NCBI GenBank assembly: GCA_003105285.1
Contig: PQAN01000038.1
Location: forward strand, 1 to 5,061
Length of the DNA stretch: 5,061 nucleotides
DNA from: Methylocystaceae bacterium
GTDB taxonomy: Bacteria > Pseudomonadota > Alphaproteobacteria > Rhizobiales > Beijerinckiaceae
Direction of reading: 5' to 3'
Every line of letters starts with the position of its first letter. Within the stretch, counting starts at the first letter, position 1. The position numbers and the translations under genes are program-made. Under the pieces are notes generated by a model. That model was not told where the DNA came from and made no database searches. It was given only the letters and a program-made list of their open reading frames with translations. This document shows, piece by piece, positions 1 through 5,061 of the stretch.

Positions 1-2
1 GT

Positions 3-53
3 CGTCGGCCCGATCTGCGCACGAGGCTCGCATCCGGCCGCAAGCTGAAATAA
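3..53 (+). other. Possible C-terminal end of an upstream gene (partial, uncertain)
   Basis: The frame starting at base 3 is open from the window edge to a TAA at 51-53 and would encode a basic tail ending RLASGRKLK. A second frame, starting at base 1, is also open to a TGA at 46-48. Either could be the end of a gene whose body lies outside the window, or both could be chance, since only about 50 bases are visible. The TAA at 51-53 is also the in-frame stop that limits how far upstream the helicase gene can begin. If the first reading is right, the upstream gene ends only 9 bases before the helicase start, which would suggest co-transcription. No product can be assigned. Confidence 0.2.
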
Positions 54-55
54 AC

Positions 56-60
56 AGGAG
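56..60 (+). promoter_or_regulatory. Shine-Dalgarno sequence of the helicase gene, unusually close to the start
   Basis: AGGAG lies at 56-60, leaving only two bases before the ATG at 63; five to nine is more usual. An in-frame TAA at 51-53 rules out an ATG start further upstream. The next in-frame ATG is at 90 and has no good Shine-Dalgarno at normal distance (GGAG at 65-68 is about 21 bases away). ATG 63 is therefore preferred. ATG 90 remains possible because the protein's conserved part begins only at about residue 22. Confidence 0.55.
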
Positions 61-62
61 CG

Positions 63-3000
63 ATGGAGCCGACGCTCACAGTCAGCAGAATGGGCGCAGC
101 GGGTTCGCGGGCGCGAACCGCGGGCGTCGCCGCCATTCTCGGGCCGACGAACACCGGCAAGACCCATCACGCCATCGAGCGGATGCTCTCCTATTCCTCC
201 GGCATGATCGGCCTGCCGCTGCGTCTCTTGGCGCGCGAGGTCTACGCCCGCGTGGCGGAGCGGGCCGGCGCGGACGCCGTGGCGCTGATAACCGGCGAAG
301 AAAAGATCAAGCCGCGCGCACCACGCTATTGGATTTCCACCGTCGAGGCGATGCCGCGCGATCTCGACGTCGATTTCGTCGCCATCGACGAAATTCAGCT
401 CGCGGCCGACGCCGATCGCGGCCATGTGTTCACCGATCGGCTTCTGCATTGGCGCGGACGGCAGGAGACGCTGCTGATCGGCGCGGCGACGATGCGGCCG
501 CTCATCGAACGGCTGCTGCCCGGCGCTCCGATCTTCACGCGGCCGCGCCTGTCGCGATTGAGCTTCGCCGGCGAGCGCAAGCTCGCCCGCCTGCCGGCGC
601 GCAGCGCGATCGTGGCGTTCTCGGCGGAGGAAGTCTATGCGATCGCCGAATGGATCAAACGCCAGCGCGGCGGCGCGGCCGTCGTGCTCGGCGCGCTCAG
701 CCCACGCACGCGCAATGCGCAAGTCGATCTCTATCAAAACGGCGACGTCGACTATATCGTCGCGACGGATGCGATCGGCATGGGCCTCAATCTCGATGTC
801 GACTACATCGCCTTCGCCTCCGACCGCAAATTCGACGGCTGGCGGCATCGCCGCCTCACTCCTGCCGAATTCGGCCAGATCGCCGGCCGCGCCGGACGGC
901 ATATGAACGACGGCGCCTTCGGCACGACGGGACGATGCCCGCCCTTCGACGAGGATCTCGTCGACGCGCTCGAAAACCATTATTTCGATCCGCTCGCGAC
1001 CTTGCAGTGGCGCAACGCCGATCTCGACTTCTCTTCGATCGAGGCGCTCGCGGACTCACTCGAGCAGGCGCCGCGCGACGAGCGCCTCGTTCGCGCTCGC
1101 ACGGCGGAGGATCAATTGGTGCTCGAAGTCGCGGCGCGCGACGAAATGGTGCGCCGCAATGTCAAGACACGCGCAGATATTGTGAGACTCTGGGACGTTT
1201 GCCAAATTCCCGATTATCGCAAGACGTCGCCCGCCGCGCACGCGGAGCTGGCGCTCGCCGTGCTCGGCTTCGTCGTGCGCCGCGGACGCATCCCAGGCGA
1301 TTGGTTTGCAAAGCAAATCGCCGGCATAGACCGTATCGACGGCGACATTCACACGCTGGCCAATCGCCTCGCGCAAGTGCGAACATGGACGTTCATCGCC
1401 AATCGTTCCGGCTGGCTCGAGAATCCAGAGCATTGGCAGAGCGTCGCGCGTCAGGTAGAGGACAGTCTGTCCGACGCGCTGCACGAACGCCTCACCCAGC
1501 GTTTCGTCGATCGCCGCACCAGCGTGCTGATGCGCCGCCTAAGAGAGAATGCAATGCTCGAAGCCGAAATTACCACAGCCGGCGACGTCTTGGTCGAAGG
1601 TCAGCATGTCGGTCAGTTACAAGGTTTTCGTTTCACCGCCGATCCGCAAGCGACGGGCGAAGCGGCGAAGGCTCTGAACTCCGCGGCGCAGAAAGCGCTC
1701 GCCGGCGAGATCGAGGCGCGCGCCGCGCGTGTGTTCGACGCGGTCGACGACGCGTTCCTGCTGACCAATGATGGGACGATCCGTTGGCTCGGCGAGCCCG
1801 TCGGCAAGATCGCCGCAGGCGCCACCGTGCTCGCGCCCTCCGTCCGGCTGCTCGCAGACGAACAATTGACCGGCGCGGCGCTGGAGAAAGTTCAGCAGCG
1901 TCTCGATCTGTGGCTTGCGCAGCATATCAAGAAACTGCTCGGCTCGCTCGAGGAGCTCGAGAATGGCGAAGGACTCGAGGGCGTCACGCGCGGCGTCGCC
2001 TTTCAGCTCGCCGAGGAGCTCGGCGTCTTGGAACGCAGTCGCGTGGCGCGCGAGATCAAGAGCTTCACGCAGGACGACAGAGCCGCGCTGCGCAAGAAGG
2101 GCGTGCGCTTCGGCGCCTATCACATCTATCTGCCGCTGTTGCTGAAGCCCGCGCCGCGCTCGCTGGCGGCGCTGCTGTGGGGTCTGAAGCACGGCGGCCT
2201 CGACAATGTGAAAGGCCTCGAGGAGATACCGCATCTCGCCGCTTCGGGACGCACCTCCTTCGCCGCCGATCCCGACATCTCCAAAGGATTCTACCGCGCC
2301 GCCGGATTTCGCGTCTGCGGCGAGCGCGTCGTGCGCGTCGACATTCTCGAGCGGCTCGCCGACCTCATCCGTCCGGCGAGCGCCTATCGCCCCGGCGTGA
2401 CGGCCGGCGACCCGCCGGCCGGCGCGGCCGATGGGGAAGGGTTCGTCGTCACCGTGGCCATGACCTCGCTGACCGGATGCGCCGGCGAGGCCTTCGCCTC
2501 GATTCTGCGGTCGCTCGGCTATGTGTCCGCCCAGCGTCCGGGACCGGCCATCACCGTTCCGCTGCTGCCGAAGGCGGCGACCGAGCCGCTCGCGCCGTCC
2601 CCCGCCGCAGCGCAGGAGACCGCCGAAGAGGCAAAGACGGCCGAAGACGCGCCGCCCACAGGCGAGGCGGAAACGATTTCCGAGATCGCCGCGCCCGAAC
2701 CGGAAGCGGTTCTCGCGCAGGAAGCGCCATCCGAACCGGCCGGGGACGAGCCGGCGGCGACAGTGGCGGATATCGGCGAAGCCGCCGTCGTCGATACGGC
2801 GGAGGCCGAGGCTGCGCCAGCGGAGCCTGACGCCTCAGAGCCCGCCGAAGAAATACCGGCCAAGGAAAAGGCCGCGCCCGAGGAGCCTGCTCTCGTCGAG
2901 GTGTGGGCTCCGCAGCGCCACGCCCACGCCGGTCCGCGCCGGCGGCATTCGGGCGGGCCCGCGCAAGCCCGCTCATCGGTCGGCGCGCAGGCTGAAAACG

Positions 3001-3314
3001 CCTCGGCGCGGCCGGCCCGTCACGACAAGCCACGCGGTCCGGGGCGCGCGCCGGACAGCGGCGATGAGCCTCACAGCGCCGACAGAGGCGAGCAGCGGCC
3101 GCGCGGCGACGGCGCCCGCAAGGAGGGCGGCTTCCGTCAGGGCGGCAAACCTCGGCCGGATCATCGGCCGCATCGCGACGACGACCGCCGCCGGCGCAGC
3201 GGGGCTTTCGCGTCGCCGGAAAAAAGGGAGAAGGAGCGGCTGCCGGATCCGGATTCGCCGTTCGCCAAACTGCTCGCGCTCAAGGCCGAACTGGAAAAGA
3301 AAGGCAAGAACTGA
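63..3314 (+). CDS. SUV3-like ATP-dependent RNA helicase, alphaproteobacterial long form
   Basis: This 1083-residue protein is predicted to be a cytoplasmic superfamily 2 helicase that unwinds RNA using ATP. Motifs seen in order: Walker A GPTNTGKT (27-34); motif Ia region LPLRLLAREV (51-60); STVEAMP (92-98); DEIQ as the Walker B/DExH box (109-112); GAATMRP (140-146); ATDAIGMGLNL (234-244, motif V); and QIAGRAGR (272-279, motif VI). The combination of GPTNTGKT, DEIQ and QIAGRAGR is typical of the mitochondrial SUV3 branch. The WRNADLDFSS segment (316-325) and the helical region to about 495 match the SUV3 C-terminal part. Residues about 505-825 form a further region with conserved-looking blocks (GVRFGAYHIYLPLLLKPAP, 680-698) and no function I can name. 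The tail (about 836-1083) is low complexity: first acidic, then Arg/Gly-rich, ending in a short helix-like DPDSPFAKLLALKAELEKK segment. There is no signal peptide or membrane segment. SUV3 works with RNA-degrading enzymes in mitochondria; a similar RNA turnover or ribosome-related role here is inference. Family assignment is secure, the cellular role is not. Confidence 0.93.
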   Translation: MEPTLTVSRMGAAGSRARTAGVAAILGPTNTGKTHHAIERMLSYSSGMIGLPLRLLAREVYARVAERAGADAVALITGEEKIKPRAPRYWISTVEAMPRDLDVDFVAIDEIQLAADADRGHVFTDRLLHWRGRQETLLIGAATMRPLIERLLPGAPIFTRPRLSRLSFAGERKLARLPARSAIVAFSAEEVYAIAEWIKRQRGGAAVVLGALSPRTRNAQVDLYQNGDVDYIVATDAIGMGLNLDVDYIAFASDRKFDGWRHRRLTPAEFGQIAGRAGRHMNDGAFGTTGRCPPFDEDLVDALENHYFDPLATLQWRNADLDFSSIEALADSLEQAPRDERLVRARTAEDQLVLEVAARDEMVRRNVKTRADIVRLWDVCQIPDYRKTSPAAHAELALAVLGFVVRRGRIPGDWFAKQIAGIDRIDGDIHTLANRLAQVRTWTFIANRSGWLENPEHWQSVARQVEDSLSDALHERLTQRFVDRRTSVLMRRLRENAMLEAEITTAGDVLVEGQHVGQLQGFRFTADPQATGEAAKALNSAAQKALAGEIEARAARVFDAVDDAFLLTNDGTIRWLGEPVGKIAAGATVLAPSVRLLADEQLTGAALEKVQQRLDLWLAQHIKKLLGSLEELENGEGLEGVTRGVAFQLAEELGVLERSRVAREIKSFTQDDRAALRKKGVRFGAYHIYLPLLLKPAPRSLAALLWGLKHGGLDNVKGLEEIPHLAASGRTSFAADPDISKGFYRAAGFRVCGERVVRVDILERLADLIRPASAYRPGVTAGDPPAGAADGEGFVVTVAMTSLTGCAGEAFASILRSLGYVSAQRPGPAITVPLLPKAATEPLAPSPAAAQETAEEAKTAEDAPPTGEAETISEIAAPEPEAVLAQEAPSEPAGDEPAATVADIGEAAVVDTAEAEAAPAEPDASEPAEEIPAKEKAAPEEPALVEVWAPQRHAHAGPRRRHSGGPAQARSSVGAQAENASARPARHDKPRGPGRAPDSGDEPHSADRGEQRPRGDGARKEGGFRQGGKPRPDHRPHRDDDRRRRSGAFASPEKREKERLPDPDSPFAKLLALKAELEKKGKN

Positions 3315-3367
3315 GTTTTTCAGCAAATGATTGAAAATATGAAATTACATCCGACAGACGACACCTT

Positions 3368-3382
3368 CCGGAATCCTTCCGG
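3368..3382. repeat. Small hairpin within a doubled CCTTCCGG motif
   Basis: CCTTCCGG occurs twice, at 3364-3371 and 3375-3382. Because TTCCGGAA is itself palindromic, CCGGAA (3368-3373) can pair with TTCCGG (3377-3382) around a three-base loop. No T run follows, so it is not a standard rho-independent terminator. It could protect the 3' end of the helicase transcript or be chance. Confidence 0.25.
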
Positions 3383-3529
3383 CAGAGGCCAACTTGCCAA
3401 ATTCGGCATCGATGGCCTATTCCTGGCGTGGTCCTGGCGGAAACGCGGGCCGGCTTCGTGCGGAGCCCGATTCCTGTCCCGCAGTCCGGCGGCCTAAGGG
3501 CGCTCGACGGCGCGAGGAGCAGTTGCGGC

Positions 3530-3551
3530 GAGCGTCCTCAAATCCACGCTC
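3530..3551. repeat. Short inverted repeat in the manC upstream region
   Basis: GAGCGT (3530-3535) and ACGCTC (3546-3551) are perfect reverse complements separated by ten bases, about 72 bases before the manC start. Such a spaced dyad could be a protein-binding site or a weak RNA stem. A six-base match is short enough to occur by chance. Confidence 0.2.
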
Positions 3552-3562
3552 ACGAATTTCAA

Positions 3563-3599
3563 TCGTAATCGAGTCGTCTGACATCGGCATTCGATACGA
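3563..3599. repeat. Imperfect inverted repeat just upstream of manC (possible operator or leader hairpin)
   Basis: TCGTAATCGA (3563-3572) and TCGATACGA (3591-3599) pair over nine bases with a single bulged A (3568). A G-T and a T-A pair (3573/3590, 3574/3589) extend the stem inward and leave a loop of about 14 bases. The element ends 23 bases before the manC ATG and leaves the ribosome binding site free. It could be an operator or part of the leader RNA structure; the sequence alone cannot tell. Confidence 0.3.
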
Positions 3600-3611
3600 A
3601 GCCCGCGACCG

Positions 3612-3616
3612 AAAGG
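3612..3616 (+). promoter_or_regulatory. Ribosome binding site of manC
   Basis: AAAGG at 3612-3616 is followed by six bases and then the ATG at 3623, a normal spacing. An in-frame TAA at 3566-3568 lies upstream with no other ATG, GTG or TTG in that frame before 3623. This fixes ATG 3623 as the start. Confidence 0.6.
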
Positions 3617-3622
3617 CGAGCT

Positions 3623-5029
3623 ATGACGAAAATTCTGCCTGTCATCATGTGCGGCGGCGCCGGCACCAGAGTCTGGCCCGAATCGCGGGAAACGCTTCCC
3701 AAGCAATTCATTCCGCTCGTTGGAGAACGCTCGACGTTCCAGACGACGATCGCGATGCTCGACGATCCCGTTTTCGACAGGCCGATCGTCATCTCCAACA
3801 TCGATTATCGCTTCCTCGTGGCGGATCAGTTGCGTGAGATCGGCGCGCGGGCCGACATCGTCCTCGAGCCGACGCGCCGCGATTCGGCGCCGGCGGTGGC
3901 GGTCGCCGCCGGACTCGCGGCGCGTCGCTCGCCGTCGACGATCGTCGTCGTCCTCGCGGCGGACCATGTGGTGCGCGATCCGGCGGGACTCGTCGAATTG
4001 TGCAAGAAAGCGGCGTCGGCCGCGGCCGACGGCCACATCGTCACGCTCGGCGTCAAGCCCGACGCCCCGGCCACGGGCTACGGCTATCTGCGGCCGGGCG
4101 CGCCTATCGCGGGCGACGTGTCGAAGCTCGACGCCTTCGTCGAAAAGCCGGATCGCGCCACCGCACAGGAATATATCGACGCCGGCTATCTGTGGAACAG
4201 CGGCAATTTCATCTTCCGCGCCGATGTGATGCAGGAGGAGATCGCGCAATTCGAGCCCGCCATCTTCGAGGCGGCGGAAGCGGCGATCGACGCGGCGCGC
4301 GCCGATCTCGACTTCCTCGTGCTGAACGCGGAAAGCTTCGCGCGCGCGCCGAAGAAATCCATCGACTACGCCGTCATGGAGAGGACGACGAAGGCCGCGC
4401 TCATTCCGGCCGACATCGGCTGGTCCGACGTCGGCAATTGGCGCGCCGTCTGGGAATTGTCGGAGCGCGACGCTTGCGGCAATTCCGTGCGCGGCAACGG
4501 CGTCATCCGCGATTCCAAGAACGTCCATGTGCGCTCGGACGATACGCTGACCACAGTGATCGGCGTCGACGACGTGATCGTCGTGACGACGCAGGACGCC
4601 GTGCTCGTGCTGAGCCATGAGCACGGCGACAATGTGAAGCAGCTCGTCGATCAGCTGAAGCGCGAGAACCGCCGCGAGGCCGGCGAGCACAAGCGCATCT
4701 TCCGCCCCTGGGGCTATTATCAATCCGTCGACGCCGGCCAGCGCTATCAGGTGAAGCGCATCGTCGTGAAGCCGGGGGCGCGGCTGTCGCTGCAAAAGCA
4801 CTTCCATCGCGCCGAACATTGGATCGTCGTCAAGGGCACGGCCGAGGTCGGCCGCGACAACGAGACGCATCTCGTCCATGAGAACGAGTCGATCTATCTG
4901 CCGATCGGCTGCGTGCATCGCTTGGGCAATCCCGGCAAGATCGACCTGGAGCTGATCGAGGTGCAGACGGGCTCCTATCTCGGCGAGGACGATATCGTTC
5001 GCCTCGAGGACGCGTATAATCGCGGCTGA
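3623..5029 (+). CDS. manC: Mannose-1-phosphate guanylyltransferase / mannose-6-phosphate isomerase (bifunctional, AlgA/ManC type)
   Basis: This cytoplasmic enzyme makes GDP-mannose from mannose-1-phosphate and GTP. The fused C-terminal domain is of the type that converts fructose-6-phosphate to mannose-6-phosphate. GDP-mannose feeds exopolysaccharide, capsule or O-antigen synthesis. The 468-residue length is normal for the bifunctional family. The nucleotidyltransferase domain (about 1-290) shows the signature GGAGTRVWPESRETLPKQF (11-29), AADH (112-115), FVEKP (172-176), WNSGNFIF (191-198), DYAVME (248-253) and GWSDVGNW (266-273). The cupin-type isomerase domain (about 359-468) starts at RPWGYY and contains QKHFHRAEHW (391-400), with Gln391, His393, His395 and Glu398 as likely metal ligands. 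It continues to YLPIGCVHRLGN (425-436) with His432. Both domains are therefore complete and probably active. The gene stands 308 bp after the helicase gene, probably with its own promoter; no other sugar-nucleotide or glycosyltransferase gene is visible, so the final polysaccharide is unknown. The names algA, xanB, cpsB or noeJ are used for the same family elsewhere. Confidence 0.95.
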   Translation: MTKILPVIMCGGAGTRVWPESRETLPKQFIPLVGERSTFQTTIAMLDDPVFDRPIVISNIDYRFLVADQLREIGARADIVLEPTRRDSAPAVAVAAGLAARRSPSTIVVVLAADHVVRDPAGLVELCKKAASAAADGHIVTLGVKPDAPATGYGYLRPGAPIAGDVSKLDAFVEKPDRATAQEYIDAGYLWNSGNFIFRADVMQEEIAQFEPAIFEAAEAAIDAARADLDFLVLNAESFARAPKKSIDYAVMERTTKAALIPADIGWSDVGNWRAVWELSERDACGNSVRGNGVIRDSKNVHVRSDDTLTTVIGVDDVIVVTTQDAVLVLSHEHGDNVKQLVDQLKRENRREAGEHKRIFRPWGYYQSVDAGQRYQVKRIVVKPGARLSLQKHFHRAEHWIVVKGTAEVGRDNETHLVHENESIYLPIGCVHRLGNPGKIDLELIEVQTGSYLGEDDIVRLEDAYNRG

Positions 5030-5061
5030 GGAGCGCGTTCTTTTAGAGCCGGCCGAGAATA

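Larger units (their letters stand above)
3315..3622. other. Intergenic region, 308 bp, between the helicase gene and manC
   Basis: No gene is well supported here. The first 35 bases are AT-rich, unlike the flanking genes, and include a T run at 3316-3320 directly after the helicase stop. No GC-rich hairpin precedes that run, so it is not a convincing intrinsic terminator. A weak promoter-like pair, TTGCCA (3394-3399) and CTATTC (3417-3422) with 17 bases between, could serve manC, but it would leave a leader of about 200 bases and the -10 match is poor. The region contains three short inverted repeats (3368-3382, 3530-3551, 3563-3599). It also contains a 56-codon reading frame (3327-3497) with no Shine-Dalgarno. 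It most likely carries the manC promoter and leader. Confidence 0.6.

Noticed and set aside
329..1771. A 480-codon open frame on the plus strand inside the helicase gene
   Set aside because: The product is extremely Arg-rich and low in complexity, typical of a shifted frame in GC-rich DNA. The helicase frame across the same bases carries conserved motifs II to VI.
1784..2830. A 348-codon plus-strand frame and other overlapping frames in the second half of the helicase gene
   Set aside because: They are Arg/Ala-rich shadows with no motif or convincing start, and the helicase frame is uninterrupted here.
2571..3212. Low-complexity helicase tail as a frameshift or assembly artefact
   Set aside because: The frame stays open through it and ends in an ordered-looking motif directly before the stop, and such tails are known in this helicase group.
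3312..3345. T-rich stretch after the helicase stop as an intrinsic terminator
   Set aside because: The T run is not preceded by a GC-rich hairpin; the sequence before it is coding and does not form a clear stem.
3394..3837. A 147-codon plus-strand frame running from the gap into manC
   Set aside because: It overlaps the start of manC by over 200 bases in a different frame, has no ribosome binding site, and shows no family resemblance.
3494..4918. A 474-codon open frame on the minus strand covering most of manC, slightly longer than manC itself
   Set aside because: It is a mirror of the high-GC codon pattern of manC. Its product is rich in Arg, Asp and His without any recognisable motif, whereas the plus-strand frame shows all ManC signatures.
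1..5061. CRISPR array, insertion sequence, tRNA, phage or toxin-antitoxin elements
   Set aside because: I found no regularly spaced repeats, terminal inverted repeats with a transposase, tRNA-like cloverleaf, or small paired genes on either strand.

Overview
The window is high-GC DNA with strong G/C preference at third codon positions. It most likely comes from an alphaproteobacterium of the Rhizobiales/Hyphomicrobiales type. The main reason is the first gene: a long SUV3-like helicase with the extra central region and charged tail that I associate with alphaproteobacteria. A methylotroph-like genus (Methylocystis/Methylosinus or a relative) would fit the codon style, but that is only an impression.

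Layout: bases 1-62 are a short leader that may carry the last codons of an upstream gene. Bases 63-3314 encode a 1083-residue DEAD/DExH-type RNA helicase related to mitochondrial SUV3. Bases 3315-3622 are a 308-bp gap with an AT-rich start, several small inverted repeats and one doubtful 56-codon reading frame. I see no convincing terminator there. Bases 3623-5029 encode a 468-residue bifunctional mannose-1-phosphate guanylyltransferase / mannose-6-phosphate isomerase (ManC/AlgA type). Bases 5030-5061 hold nothing recognisable.

Both genes lie on the + strand, but the 308-bp gap and unrelated roles (RNA unwinding/turnover versus GDP-mannose supply for surface polysaccharide) suggest separate transcription units. 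Neither gene looks broken: the core motifs of both families are present and both reading frames are uninterrupted. I found no tRNA, rRNA, CRISPR array, insertion sequence or phage gene. I also found no convincing new multi-gene system. The points most worth a second look are the unexplained central region and charge-segregated tail of the helicase, and the inverted repeat just upstream of manC.
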